Shown: positions 43,905 to 53,359 of the stretch, piece by piece | Layout: each line of letters begins with the position of its first letter | How positions within the stretch are numbered: the stretch's first letter is position 1 | Source of the DNA: Syntrophaceae bacterium UBA6087 | Lineage (GTDB): Bacteria; Desulfobacterota; Desulfomonilia; UBA1062 | Assembly: GCA_002448235.1 (NCBI GenBank) | Contig: DIXF01000012.1 | Location: 1 to 64,000, forward strand | Reading direction: 5' to 3' | Length of the DNA stretch: 64,000 nucleotides | Notes under the pieces: model-generated | Database searches by the model: none | The model's input: the letters and a program-made list of their open reading frames with translations, nothing else | Told to the model about the DNA's origin: nothing | Made by a program: the position numbers and the translations under genes

Positions 43905-46574
43905 TTATTTTTTAATCATCTTGTCCAGGAGATTGTTCAACGGATCCTGCGAGCCTTCGTTATCCTTTGGAGCAGGGATATTGAATCTTTCCCTGAGCTT
44001 CTCTACGCCCTTTTCGATGCCCTTCTTGGTATAATAATTCGCCATAGCCTGATTGATCTCCCTTGTCTGCAGCGACAGGACAGGCTTTTTTGCGGTGCCC
44101 GTTATCTTGATGGGCAGGACCATTCTCCGCTGGTCGTTCACCAGCGCATTCAAGGCAGGGGCCCTCTTGGTAAGCCGGGAGGAGTAGTCCGGCGAGAAGG
44201 CCACATTGCCGGTAAAACCGATGTTCCTGGTTGTAAGGTCTACCGACCCTTTCATCGTCGCGATCGTGTTCGTCTCTTTGCCTGTGGTAATGTTGACGAG
44301 CTTCAGAGACGGCACTTCGAGAATCTTCCTGGCCATCTGGAAATCGGCGTTGAAGGAATCGAACCTTGTTTCACGATTCCTCTGCACCGCGCTCCGGTCC
44401 GCAGTGATCAACCCGGACAAGCCCTGAATGCCGGAAAAGCCGTCGATTACGGAATTTACGATATCGATGTTGTTGATCTTCCCCTTGTCGATGCCGATGG
44501 TCCCTTGCGTGGATAGTGAATCGAGTCCCTTTTTTGCGGCGTTGCCCTTTATCTGCATTTTTCCTGAGAGTGTGCCCGTGAACATATCCTTGAAAGAGGT
44601 CAGGGTATTCATGGCCTGACCTGCATTGATCCCCTTGATCACCGGGTTGAAAGTCCAGTCTTTGCTGCCGGTCAGATACGATGCCGATCCCGCAACCGAG
44701 CCGTTGAAAACGTTCATGATGAAATCCGGGACATCCAGGCGTTTCCCTGCATACCGGAAATCCGTCTTCACTCTCCCCAGGGCGATATCCGCAAAATTAC
44801 CGCTCTGGATCCCGAAGGTGCCCTGGCCTGCAAAAGCCTTGTTCTCGCTCTTTCCCTGAAAGTCAAGGTTCAGGCCCTTGAGCTGTACCGCCTTGCTTTT
44901 TGCGGCAGGGTCCTTCGCCGTGTTTGCCGGTACGGTAAAGCCCACTTGTTGCGACGATGCCTGGAAGCTCACCGAAGGGCTCTTCTTGGTGCCCGTGACA
45001 CCACCTTTCATCGCGACGGCTCCGCCGAGCTTATATGACCTCATAAAGGGAATGAGCGCATCCCAGCCCTGCAGCGTAACCGGTTTTGTATCGAACCTGA
45101 CATTCATGCCGCCAGCGGGATCTTTCATATTCACGGTACCGGCACCGGTGAGCGCGAGATTATACAGGACAAGGTTGAGCGTCTTGATATCCAGCACGCC
45201 ACCTTTGATGCCGGCGGTCGACCCGAACGTGCAGGTCAGCCCTTCAGGCTTGTGAAACGCCTTTCCATAGGTTATCTCGGTCGAGCTCATTTCGACTCCG
45301 CCTTCAACTGCCATATCCTGTGCCGTACCGGCCGTGGATGCCTGAAGTTTTGCCGGCCCGTTGAGCTTTAGAGCCGCTGGAAGGTTTATCCCGAATGCAG
45401 ATGCTGCCCCCAGCATGGTTGACGGCGTCAATGTCACGCTCCGCATCGTGAAGTTCCATGCCGGGCCGCTCGTTACATGCCGGGCCTTTCCCGTAACGAT
45501 GAACCGGTTGCCGTTTATTGCGAGGTTTACGGGGTCGAGCGCTACATCCTGCGGCAAGGCATCATACACAATCTTTCCCGAGAGGTCTGCGGCAATGGCG
45601 GCCACGCTCTTCGCCGCAGGAGCTCCGGGTTTTCTCTGCATGACAAGCTCGCGCACGGTGATTTTTGGGTCTATGGTGATCTGCTGCTTGAGCTCACCTT
45701 TGGCGGTAACGTCTCCGCTTATGTTTCCGGAAGCGGCCTTCAGAGACAGCCCTAACGCTTCGGTAAGGTTTTTCAAGGGAATCGAGTCCACGCTGAGCGT
45801 AATATCGAGGGGCATCTTCTCGGCTTTCAAATCCAGGCCTATCGGGCCTGCGTTCCCTGATATTTTGAAGTTCTGTTTCTCCTGTCCCAAGAGGCTTCCT
45901 TCGGCGGCAATTTTGATGGAATCGGTCAGCGAGATGTCCTCGATGTCGACATCGAGCATGCTGACGGTAATCTTTTTGCCTGAAGCAGCCCCGCCCTTTC
46001 CCGGGTCAGGGGCTTTCCTGTCCTCGTATACAAGCGTGCCGTCATTGACTGCAAGCTCGTGTATGCCGAATGAGGCCAGTATCGCCGGGACATTGGATTC
46101 CTTTTTCTTCTCTTCTTTCGGCCCTGCCATGTCGCTGAAATTAAACACGCCCTGGGCATTCTTGATAATACTGATCGAAGGAGAGTTGAACACGAGCTTG
46201 GCTATCCTCACCTCGCCCTTGAGGAGCGGCAGAAGCCGGAGCCGCACCTTCACACTGTCCAGAGTGACAAAATTACCCGAGGCAAACGCCGGGTTCTCCG
46301 GCACCTTCAACCCCTTTATCTCTGCCCCGATCCCGGTCAGGACCGTGAGGTTGATGCTCTCGAAATCGACATTCCGGTTAACGGCCGGACGTATGCGCGA
46401 GAGGATAGTTCCTTTGTATTTGTTCAGATCGATAACGAACGGGGCGATGATAGCGAGAATAAGAACCACGGCGATCCCTGCCGCAATCCCGATAAAGAGC
46501 TTTTTCCTTCCGGAATGCCCGCTGCCGGTTTCCTGCCTGTCCCCTCTTTTGAAAAAATCTTTGAATTTCTTCAT
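43905..46574 (-). CDS. AsmA-family protein
   Basis: Large envelope protein of 889 residues with one N-terminal membrane anchor (about 26-48) and a long periplasmic beta-rich body. AsmA features are visible: FVIDLNKYKGTILSRIRPAVNRNVDFESI just after the anchor, repeated strand modules, and the C-terminal GKINNIDIVNSVIDG...LTTRNIGFTGNVAFSPDYS block. Family members span the envelope and are linked to lipid transfer or outer-membrane assembly. Single gene; 19 bp from the convergent small membrane protein. Confidence 0.9.
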   Translation of the reverse strand: MKKFKDFFKRGDRQETGSGHSGRKKLFIGIAAGIAVVLILAIIAPFVIDLNKYKGTILSRIRPAVNRNVDFESINLTVLTGIGAEIKGLKVPENPAFASGNFVTLDSVKVRLRLLPLLKGEVRIAKLVFNSPSISIIKNAQGVFNFSDMAGPKEEKKKESNVPAILASFGIHELAVNDGTLVYEDRKAPDPGKGGAASGKKITVSMLDVDIEDISLTDSIKIAAEGSLLGQEKQNFKISGNAGPIGLDLKAEKMPLDITLSVDSIPLKNLTEALGLSLKAASGNISGDVTAKGELKQQITIDPKITVRELVMQRKPGAPAAKSVAAIAADLSGKIVYDALPQDVALDPVNLAINGNRFIVTGKARHVTSGPAWNFTMRSVTLTPSTMLGAASAFGINLPAALKLNGPAKLQASTAGTAQDMAVEGGVEMSSTEITYGKAFHKPEGLTCTFGSTAGIKGGVLDIKTLNLVLYNLALTGAGTVNMKDPAGGMNVRFDTKPVTLQGWDALIPFMRSYKLGGAVAMKGGVTGTKKSPSVSFQASSQQVGFTVPANTAKDPAAKSKAVQLKGLNLDFQGKSENKAFAGQGTFGIQSGNFADIALGRVKTDFRYAGKRLDVPDFIMNVFNGSVAGSASYLTGSKDWTFNPVIKGINAGQAMNTLTSFKDMFTGTLSGKMQIKGNAAKKGLDSLSTQGTIGIDKGKINNIDIVNSVIDGFSGIQGLSGLITADRSAVQRNRETRFDSFNADFQMARKILEVPSLKLVNITTGKETNTIATMKGSVDLTTRNIGFTGNVAFSPDYSSRLTKRAPALNALVNDQRRMVLPIKITGTAKKPVLSLQTREINQAMANYYTKKGIEKGVEKLRERFNIPAPKDNEGSQDPLNNLLDKMIKK

Positions 46575-46712
46575 AATGGCTCCTCATGCCGGGGTCAACA
46601 AGGACAGCACCCGTATGTATGATGCCCGGCTGTTCAGATCCTCCTTCCTTAAAAGTAACTCTTCTGCGTATATTATACTTTATTTTCTGCAAGATCATAG
46701 TGGGAGATTGTT

Positions 46713-47879
46713 ATGCGATTCGAGTTTGCCTCTGCTTCACGAATCCTGTTCGGGGAAAAGACGGTACATGAGGCGCCTGCTCTCGCCGCACGGATGGGAA
46801 GGCGCGCTCTCGTCATCACCGGCGGCACGCCGCTTCGTTCGAAGGGCTTCATAGACAGCCTCCAGGATGCCGGCATCTCCGTCATACCGTTCAGCATAGC
46901 CGGAGAACCCACAACGGATATCGTTCTCCAGGCCGCTGCGACCGGGCGGTCGCACGCGTGCGATCTTGTAATCGGAATAGGAGGAGGCAGCGTCATCGAT
47001 GGCGGAAAAGCCATTGCAGCCCTACTCACCAACCCGGGAGAGCTGTTCGATTATCTCGAAGTGATCGGGAAGGCCCAAGCCCTTCCCTTCCCTCCTGCCC
47101 CCTATATCGCCATCCCCACGAGTGCGGGCACCGGCACCGAAGTGACCAGGAACGCGGTCATCATATCGAGAGAGCATAAGGTCAAGGTGAGCATGCGGTC
47201 GGAGATGATGCTGCCGAAGCTCGTGGTCGTCGATCCGGAGCTGACGTATTCCATGCCGCCCGGGGTTACCGCAACAACCGGCCTCGATGCGCTTACCCAG
47301 CTTATCGAGGCCTACGTCTCACGTAAATCCAACCCCTTGACCGACGGAATCTGCAGGGAAGGACTCGTGCGCGCGGCCCGGTCGCTTAAAACCGCCTTTG
47401 AGAACGGGAATGACGCCGATGCCCGCCGCGACATGTGCCTGGCGAGCCTTTTTTCCGGCATTGCCCTGGCAAACGCCGGATTGGGAGCTGTCCACGGGTT
47501 TGCAGCCCCTATCGGAGGAAGGTTTGACGCCCCGCACGGGCTCGTGTGCGCGAGGCTCCTTCCCGCGGTCATGGACACGAATATCCGCGCGCTCAACCGG
47601 AAGCATCCCGGCTCTCCGGCGCTCATGCGGTATGACGACATTGCAGGGATTCTGACCGGCGATCCTTCAGCGTCAGCACCTGCGGGTATTTCATGGATTC
47701 AGCGCCTCTGCCGGGACCTGCGCATCGATACGCTTCGTACGATCGGCATATCGGAAAGTGATATACAACCGCTTGTGGCGAGCGCCAGGAAGGCAAGCAG
47801 CATGAAAGGCAACCCGATCGAGCTCACTGAAGAGGAGCTGGAGGCGATTCTCCGGTCGGTTATGACCCCTGCTTCATAA
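46713..47879 (+). CDS. Iron-containing alcohol dehydrogenase
   Basis: Group III NAD(P)-dependent dehydrogenase of 388 residues. Nucleotide-binding GIGGGSVIDGGKAIA is intact; iron ligands are Asp and His/Gln in TTGLDALTQLIEAY (His of the usual TH-Q-x-E site is replaced by Gln in part) and His in LGAVHGFAAPIGG and DAPHGLVC. Could oxidise or form alcohols such as lactaldehyde, butanol or 4-hydroxybutyrate. Substrate unknown. Preceded divergently by AsmA and followed by slyX on the other strand. Confidence 0.92.
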   Translation: MRFEFASASRILFGEKTVHEAPALAARMGRRALVITGGTPLRSKGFIDSLQDAGISVIPFSIAGEPTTDIVLQAAATGRSHACDLVIGIGGGSVIDGGKAIAALLTNPGELFDYLEVIGKAQALPFPPAPYIAIPTSAGTGTEVTRNAVIISREHKVKVSMRSEMMLPKLVVVDPELTYSMPPGVTATTGLDALTQLIEAYVSRKSNPLTDGICREGLVRAARSLKTAFENGNDADARRDMCLASLFSGIALANAGLGAVHGFAAPIGGRFDAPHGLVCARLLPAVMDTNIRALNRKHPGSPALMRYDDIAGILTGDPSASAPAGISWIQRLCRDLRIDTLRTIGISESDIQPLVASARKASSMKGNPIELTEEELEAILRSVMTPAS

Positions 47880-47909
47880 GATGCGGTCAACCTCACCCGA
47901 CAAAAAAGC

Positions 47910-48104
47910 CTACTCGGCTTTTGTTTCGGCCTCCACATGGAGGAGTTCGCCAGGCTCCTGCAGCATCTTGTAGAGATTTTCAACCCTCTCTTCGAGCTTG
48001 TCGATCTCTATCTGCTGCTTGTAGACAACATCGTTGAGCTTTTGAATCGTATCTTCGTGAAACGCTACAACGGTTTCGAGGTTGGCGAATCTGTCATCAT
48101 CCAT
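47910..48104 (-). CDS. slyX: SlyX-family protein
   Basis: A 64-residue coiled-coil protein: RFANLETVVAFHEDTIQKLNDVVYKQQIEIDKLEERVENLY follows the SlyX heptad pattern. ATG 48104 has GGAGG 4 nt upstream and is favoured over a start at 48125. Function of the family is not established. Confidence 0.8.
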   Translation of the reverse strand: MDDDRFANLETVVAFHEDTIQKLNDVVYKQQIEIDKLEERVENLYKMLQEPGELLHVEAETKAE

Positions 48105-48289
48105 ACGTCCTCCAGGGTCGAGCAAGGTTTTTCAAAGATGCTTTCTCTAATTACTATAAAAGGCGTCTGCCCAGAATCAATTGCCCCCCGGACCTGAGAG
48201 CGTTGAATTTCTCTAAGGACATGCAGGACCTGAATGGTGTATGGAAAACATTGGATATTCAACAACACGAGCAGGAGGATGTTTATCCC

Positions 48290-49672
48290 ATGGATTTTTT
48301 CTTCGATCCGGAGAGCATAGCTGTTATCGGTGCATCTGCCGACCCTTCAAAGGTCGGCTATTATATACTCAGGAACGCCGTAGGCGGCTTCAAGGGAAAG
48401 ATCTATGCGGTGAATCCGCGCTACGACTCCATCATGGATGTCCCGTGTTATCCCGATGTAAGCTCGATTCCGGAGCCTTTCGAAATGGCGCTGTATTTTA
48501 TCCCGGCCAGGTTCCTGCCTGACACGATACGGGCCTGCGCAAAGAAGGGCGTAAAGGGCATCATCATCGAGTCTGCAGGGTTCGCCGAGGTGGGAGACGA
48601 GGGCAAGCAGCTCCAGGAGGAATCGGTGCAGCTTGCCCGTGAGCACAACATCAGGCTCTGGGGCCCGAACTGCATGGGGCTCATAGACGGCTACAAGCGG
48701 CACGTCTTCTCGTTTTTGATGAGCGACCAGGTGTGGGACCTTTTAAAGCCGGGTAACGCTTCATTCATCGTCCAGAGCGGGATGCTCTCTGCCGGTTTTC
48801 TCCTCATGATGCTGGAACGTGGCGGCATAGGGATCTCCAAGATGTGCTCCATCGGAAACAAGTGCGATGTCCAGGAGACCGAGCTTCTCGAATATCTCAT
48901 ACATGACGAATCCACCGGCGTCATCGGGATGTATATCGAGTCCATCGTCGATCCCAAGGGATTCATGGAGCTTGCACGCTCCACCCGCAAGCCCATCGTG
49001 CTTCTCAAGGGAGGGCAGAGCCCTGCCGGCGCCAAGGCCGCAGCGAGCCATACGGCCAGCATGGCCGGGAACCACGAGATCCTGAGGCATGCGTTCCGCC
49101 AGTGCGGCATCATAGAGGTATCCGACGTGAACGAGCTCATGGATTTTGTCCGCGGCTTCTCCAAGACGCAGTTGCTCTCTCATGATGCAGGCACCGCCAT
49201 TGTTTCATTTTCAGGAGCCGGAGGGATCATCACCTCGGATATGCTTTATAAAAAAGGGCTGCCTGTAGCCGAGCTGACTGACGAGAGCCTGAAAGCCCTC
49301 GAAGAGGTCTTCCCGGAATGGATGGCGCCGTCGCACCCCGTGGACATCTGGCCCGCAATCGAAAAGTTCGGGTATGAAAAGGTGTATTCCCGTACCATCG
49401 AGATCCTGAAGAATGACCCGAACGTTGATTCTCTGATCGTTCATCTCTTTGCGAGCAGGATGAAGCTCGAGCACATCATCGACCTCGTCAGCATGAAGGA
49501 TGTGCACGGCAAGCCGGTCATCGCCTGGATCACCGGCAACGGCGAAAAGCTCCATACCTTCAAGCGTGAACTGGAGGACGTGGGAATCCCCGTCTTCGAG
49601 GAGATGACCAGAGGGGTGGATTTTCTGGCTGCATATAAAAAGTTTTACTTTTATCAGGCTTCCCGGGGATAG
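48290..49672 (+). CDS. Acyl-CoA synthetase (NDP-forming), alpha-type subunit
   Basis: CoA-binding domain with FFDPESIAVIGASADPSKVG at the N-terminus, then two succinyl-CoA-ligase-like domains. The catalytic His is in AASHTASMAGNHE, as in ADP-forming acetyl-CoA synthetases. Length from ATG 48290 is 461, the alpha half only; no ATP-grasp beta subunit is present here. It interconverts acyl-CoA and acid plus ATP when paired with beta. The start at 48290 has GGAGG about 10 nt upstream; the frame extends to a TTG at 48203 without support. Confidence 0.88.
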   Translation: MDFFFDPESIAVIGASADPSKVGYYILRNAVGGFKGKIYAVNPRYDSIMDVPCYPDVSSIPEPFEMALYFIPARFLPDTIRACAKKGVKGIIIESAGFAEVGDEGKQLQEESVQLAREHNIRLWGPNCMGLIDGYKRHVFSFLMSDQVWDLLKPGNASFIVQSGMLSAGFLLMMLERGGIGISKMCSIGNKCDVQETELLEYLIHDESTGVIGMYIESIVDPKGFMELARSTRKPIVLLKGGQSPAGAKAAASHTASMAGNHEILRHAFRQCGIIEVSDVNELMDFVRGFSKTQLLSHDAGTAIVSFSGAGGIITSDMLYKKGLPVAELTDESLKALEEVFPEWMAPSHPVDIWPAIEKFGYEKVYSRTIEILKNDPNVDSLIVHLFASRMKLEHIIDLVSMKDVHGKPVIAWITGNGEKLHTFKRELEDVGIPVFEEMTRGVDFLAAYKKFYFYQASRG

Positions 49673-49682
49673 GGATTCTTTG

Positions 49683-49861
49683 AGCTTTGCGCTAACCAAG
49701 AAGTTCTTCGGCGCTTCCTCTGGAGACCCTTGCTTTCCCAAGGATGTCCTTGCGCTCATTCATACGGCAGAAATATATTGCACACGACCGAGATCAAATC
49801 AAAAGGCTTTACCTACTTCGGAGAAGAAAATAGTTGTCTTGGCGGACATTTTTTGAAATAA
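49683..49861 (+). pseudogene. Decayed UDP-glucose 6-dehydrogenase remnant
   Basis: Two non-adjacent pieces of a UDP-glucose dehydrogenase are joined here. About 49683-49775 reads ...GDPCFPKDVLALIHTA, matching the catalytic-Cys region (GGSCFPKDVVALIHTA) of the intact gene at 53360-54700. About 49785-49861, in another frame, reads IKSKGFTYFGEEN..., matching that gene's C-terminus. The 500 bp between them are lost. Nucleotide similarity to the intact copy is obvious (for example the shared GCTTTCCCAAGGATGTC and AAATCAAAAGGCTTTACC). Confidence 0.8.
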
Positions 49862-49920
49862 TCCGGTTGTATAAGTTATTGCGCAATGTGATGAACGGGA
49901 AATGAAGGGAGGGTCGTCCG

Positions 49921-51006
49921 ATGACCGGTGCAAAAGCAAAAAGAGCCGAGGTCGGCATGAAAAGTACAAAACAGGAGCTTCTCGATGCCTATGCCGAGGT
50001 ATTAGAAGAGCTGAAAGAAATAAACAAGGCAGAGCTCAAACCGGAGAAGAAAATCGAGGAAAAAAAGAAGCAGGAGGTCGCTCTCGCCGTCAGTGACATC
50101 TCTATGAATGGCGTGGCTCAGAATATCAAAAACCTGAAGACGGATATCGACCGGAACCTCTCCCAGCTCATGGAAAGACTCGAATCAGAGGTGAAAAAGC
50201 TGGGCGACATCCAGTCGGCGATCACCATCCGCGATGCCGAGCTCAAGGAAATATACGAGATCGACCGGTCGGCGAGTTCGCTGGCTGCGCTGATAGAGGC
50301 CAACAACCGCAAAAACCGGGCCTTTGAAGAAGAGTTGGATCAGAAGAAGGCAAGCCTTCTGGGAGAAATTGAAGATACCCGCCGGAAGTGGGACCAGGAA
50401 AAGGCCCTGCACGCAGCCGAGGTAAAGGAGCAGAAAGAGCAGGAAGCACGGCAGAGGGAGCGGGAAAAAGAAGAGTACCTGTATTCATTCCAGAGAGAGC
50501 GTCAGATCGAGAAAGACAGGCTTGAGGATGAAAAGGCGCAGCTCCTCTCCGAAAAACAGGCCTTTGAGAACGAGATCAAAGCCATGCGCGAGGCTGCCGA
50601 GAAAGAGCTCAACGAGAGGAGGAAGGCACTTGCCGACAAGGAAACAGAGTTCCTGGAGCTGAAGAAACGATCGGAGGCATTTCCCAAAGAGCTGGAAAGC
50701 GCTGTCGCCAAGACGGCCAAGGAGACAACCGACAGGCTCAAGCTGGACTCGGACTATCAGACGAGCATCCTCAAGCAGCAGTTCGAGGGTGAGAAAAACG
50801 TGCTGCTCACGCGCATCGATGCCCTGGAAAAATCCGTGAAGGAACAGAGCGAGCAGATATCGAAGCTCTCAATGCTACAGGAGGCCGCTTATCAGAAGGT
50901 GCAGGACGTTGCAGTAAAGGCAATCGAGGGCGCATCGAAGCTGGGCTCGTTTTCCGGTCTCCAGCAGGCCCTTTCCGAACAGGGGAGAAAATCGAATTCG
51001 GACTGA
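49921..51006 (+). CDS. Long coiled-coil protein, unknown function
   Basis: A 361-residue protein that is mostly charged heptads (residues about 15-330, very rich in Glu, Lys, Gln), with a short less regular tail (ALEKSVKEQSEQISKLSMLQ, then GSFSGLQQALSEQG). No signal peptide or membrane segment. GGGAGGG lies upstream of the ATG. Probably structural or scaffold-like; no family is recognised. Confidence 0.75.
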   Translation: MTGAKAKRAEVGMKSTKQELLDAYAEVLEELKEINKAELKPEKKIEEKKKQEVALAVSDISMNGVAQNIKNLKTDIDRNLSQLMERLESEVKKLGDIQSAITIRDAELKEIYEIDRSASSLAALIEANNRKNRAFEEELDQKKASLLGEIEDTRRKWDQEKALHAAEVKEQKEQEARQREREKEEYLYSFQRERQIEKDRLEDEKAQLLSEKQAFENEIKAMREAAEKELNERRKALADKETEFLELKKRSEAFPKELESAVAKTAKETTDRLKLDSDYQTSILKQQFEGEKNVLLTRIDALEKSVKEQSEQISKLSMLQEAAYQKVQDVAVKAIEGASKLGSFSGLQQALSEQGRKSNSD

Positions 51007-51077
51007 TTCCAATAGAGGCAAAATATCGGCAAAAGAATCGTACCAATATGCATGAATTCATGATAGATTACTTAATT

Positions 51078-51260
51078 ATGGTTAAAAAAGTCGTTCGCAA
51101 AAGCAATCTCCACAGTCTTCAATCAGCGAAGGATGATCTCTTGTACTGGTTAAGTCGTCCAGCGGAAGAACGCGTTGCAACCGTCGATCATTTGAGAAAG
51201 CAATATTATGGAAGTACAGAAAGACTTCAAAGAGTTGCTCGAGTTATTCAACGGGCATAA
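51078..51260 (+). CDS. Small partner protein of the nucleotidyltransferase (antitoxin-like)
   Basis: A 60-residue helical protein: KSNLHSLQSAKDDLLYWLSR, then RPAEERVATVDHLRKQYYG and ERLQRVARVIQRA. Proteins of this pattern are found just upstream of DUF6036-type nucleotidyltransferases. The frame overlaps that gene by 53 bp. The ATG at 51078 is preferred to 51048, though neither has a good ribosome site. Antitoxin function is inference from layout. Confidence 0.65.
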   Translation: MVKKVVRKSNLHSLQSAKDDLLYWLSRPAEERVATVDHLRKQYYGSTERLQRVARVIQRA

Positions 51261-51654
51261 AGTTGAATACATGGTTGTTGGGGCTTATGCTCTTGCTTTC
51301 CATGGGGTCCCGCGTTTTACCGGCGATATCGATATATTTGTTCATCCCGCACCAGAAAATGCAAATAAAGTCCTGGCAGCCTTGGCTGATTTTGGTTTTG
51401 GCTCACTAAATTTGACAGTTGATGACTTTCAAGCTCCTGATTCTGTGGTTCAGCTCGGCGTTCCGCCTGTCCGCATTGACATCATAACTTCAATAACCGG
51501 AGTCTCATGGGAAGACGCCGATAGAGGCAAGAAAGAAGGTTTGTATGGAGATGTTCCTGTGTATTTTCTGGGTCGCGAACATTACATAGCAAATAAACGG
51601 GCAATCGGCCGGAAAAAAGATCTGGCAGACCTTGAATCTCTTGGCGAAGAATAA
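51208..51654 (+). CDS. Nucleotidyltransferase-fold protein (DUF6036/AbiEii-like)
   Basis: A 148-residue protein with a minimal nucleotidyltransferase signature: MVVGAYALAFHGVPRFTGDIDIFV, where the conserved GG/S is G-x-Y and the metal-binding DxD is GDID. The C-terminal RKKDLADLESL is typical of AbiEii/MNT-like toxin partners. With the small gene upstream it forms a likely toxin-antitoxin-type pair that may transfer nucleotides to tRNA or to its partner. Activity is unproven. Confidence 0.78.
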   Translation: MEVQKDFKELLELFNGHKVEYMVVGAYALAFHGVPRFTGDIDIFVHPAPENANKVLAALADFGFGSLNLTVDDFQAPDSVVQLGVPPVRIDIITSITGVSWEDADRGKKEGLYGDVPVYFLGREHYIANKRAIGRKKDLADLESLGEE

Positions 51655-51709
51655 TTTGAAACAGAAGCCGAAGTTCAGGAGCAAGCAATAATCATCGGAG
51701 AGGTTTATA

Positions 51710-52402
51710 TTGTACAAAATCATCCACAAGAGGTTTTGCGGCCCGCCTGATTCGGGCAATGGCGGGTATGTGTGCGGGCTGGTCGCGCAGTATCTGGAAG
51801 GCATCGCCGAAGTTCGGCTTTACAAGCCGCCTCCTCTTGAAAAACCCCTGGATGTCGAAGTCACCCGCGATGGCATGGTCCTCCTAAAAGACGGTGAGAC
51901 CATTATTGCACAGGGAAAACCCTCGAGCCTGAACCTCGACCTGCCTTCCCCACCTTCGTTCGACCAGGCGCGTGAAGCATCCAGCCGTTATGTGAGTGAG
52001 AAGGATCACTTCTTCCCCACGTGCTTTGTCTGCGGGCCGGCGCGTTGCCCCAAAGACGGCCTCCGTATCTTCCCGGGCATGCTTTCCGGACGTGCTGCGG
52101 TTGCCTCCGCCTGGATTCCCGATGAGACCCTCTGCGATGATTCCTCCCTGGTAAGGCGCGAATTCGTCTGGGCCTCACTGGACTGTCCCGGGGCGTTTGC
52201 CGTGTTGGGCTTGTCAATACGGCCGGTCGTTCTCGGTTCTCTTACTGCCGATATCGTTCAGTGCCCGGCCATCGGCCAAAGATGCATAGTCATGGGCTGG
52301 AAGATCGGGGAGCAGGGAAGAAAACGCATGGCAGGGACAGCCCTCTTCTCGGACACCGGTGAAATACTTGCAAAAGCCCAGGCTGTCTGGATCGAGATCT
52401 GA
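51710..52402 (+). CDS. Hot-dog-fold (thioesterase-like) protein
   Basis: A 230-residue soluble protein. VCGLVAQYLEGIAEVRLYKPPPLEKPLDVEV resembles the central helix and strands of a hot-dog domain, and the second half (FVWASLDCPGAFAVLGL, VVLGSLTADIVQCPAIGQR) repeats the layout, so a double hot-dog is likely. A Cys pair is in PTCFVCGPARCPKDGLRIF. The TTG start has GGAGAGG 6 nt upstream. Predicted role is an acyl-CoA thioesterase or dehydratase; not proven. Confidence 0.65.
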   Translation: MYKIIHKRFCGPPDSGNGGYVCGLVAQYLEGIAEVRLYKPPPLEKPLDVEVTRDGMVLLKDGETIIAQGKPSSLNLDLPSPPSFDQAREASSRYVSEKDHFFPTCFVCGPARCPKDGLRIFPGMLSGRAAVASAWIPDETLCDDSSLVRREFVWASLDCPGAFAVLGLSIRPVVLGSLTADIVQCPAIGQRCIVMGWKIGEQGRKRMAGTALFSDTGEILAKAQAVWIEI

Positions 52403-52407
52403 CAGGC

Positions 52408-53277
52408 ATGGAATGGTTCCCTCTGGCGCTTCTGGCTGCGTTGAGCCTGGCGACTGCGGATGCGCTCACCAAGAAGTTTTTCAGCCGCTTAAGCGCCTAC
52501 GAGATGGGCATTACACGGCTTGCATACACCATCCCCTGGCTTGCCCTGGCTCTTATCTTTATCCCCAGGCCTCATCTTGACCGGACCTTTTTCTTAAGCA
52601 TCGCTGCAGCGCTTCCGCTTGAGGCCCTCGCCTTTATAAGTTACATGAGGGCTATCAAGGTATCGCCTCTTTCGCTCACCCTGCCCTTTCTTTCATTCAC
52701 CCCGGTCTTCATCATTTTCACCGGGCGGATCATCCTGGGCGAGAACATTACATCGGGCGGCCTGGCAGGAATACTCTGCATCGTGAGCGGTGCATATGTC
52801 CTGAATATCTCACAGATGAAAACAGGCATGCTGGAGCCGATCAGAGCCATATTCAAGGAGCCCGGCTCAAGGCTCATGATCCTTGTTTCTTTTCTTTACT
52901 CCATCACCTCGACGCTCGGCAAACTCGGCATCATCCACTCGAGCCCGTTGTTCTTCGGGATAAGCTACTACCTTATCTTCACCTTTTTTATGCTTTCTTT
53001 CCTGCCTTTCATGCGCGGAGCAAAGGCAGCACGCCTTGTCTCCAACCCGTTCGCAGGTATGGCCGTCGGCGCATCCATGGCCATGATGGTCTTCTCCCAC
53101 ATGCTCTCCATATCCATGATAGAGGCAGCGTATATGATTGCGATCAAACGCACGAGCATCGTGTTCGGCGTGCTCTACGGCGCCTGGCTGTTCAAGGAAA
53201 CAAAGATCACCGAACGCCTTACCGGAGCCCTCATCATGATTATCGGCGCGCTCCTCATCGGATGGTTCGGCCATTGA
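52408..53277 (+). CDS. EamA/DMT-superfamily transporter
   Basis: Inner-membrane protein of 289 residues with ten hydrophobic segments arranged as two EamA repeats (residues 1-140 and 145-289). The hallmark segments include PLSLTLPFLSFTPVFIIFTGRIILGE at the end of the first repeat and VFGVLYGAWLFKETKITERLTGALIMIIGALLI in the second. Exports metabolites in the family; substrate unknown. It starts 5 bp after the hot-dog gene. Confidence 0.88.
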   Translation: MEWFPLALLAALSLATADALTKKFFSRLSAYEMGITRLAYTIPWLALALIFIPRPHLDRTFFLSIAAALPLEALAFISYMRAIKVSPLSLTLPFLSFTPVFIIFTGRIILGENITSGGLAGILCIVSGAYVLNISQMKTGMLEPIRAIFKEPGSRLMILVSFLYSITSTLGKLGIIHSSPLFFGISYYLIFTFFMLSFLPFMRGAKAARLVSNPFAGMAVGASMAMMVFSHMLSISMIEAAYMIAIKRTSIVFGVLYGAWLFKETKITERLTGALIMIIGALLIGWFGH

Positions 53278-53359
53278 TCAAAGGTATTGATTCGTCTGGA
53301 GTTTACCGATAGGAAAGAATCGTTACATTTGTTAAAGTTAATTCATAAAAGGGGATTTT

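Noticed and set aside
45361..46854. Open frame of 497 codons antisense to the AsmA gene
   Set aside because: Ser/Pro-rich antisense artefact without a ribosome site; AsmA features are clear on the other strand.
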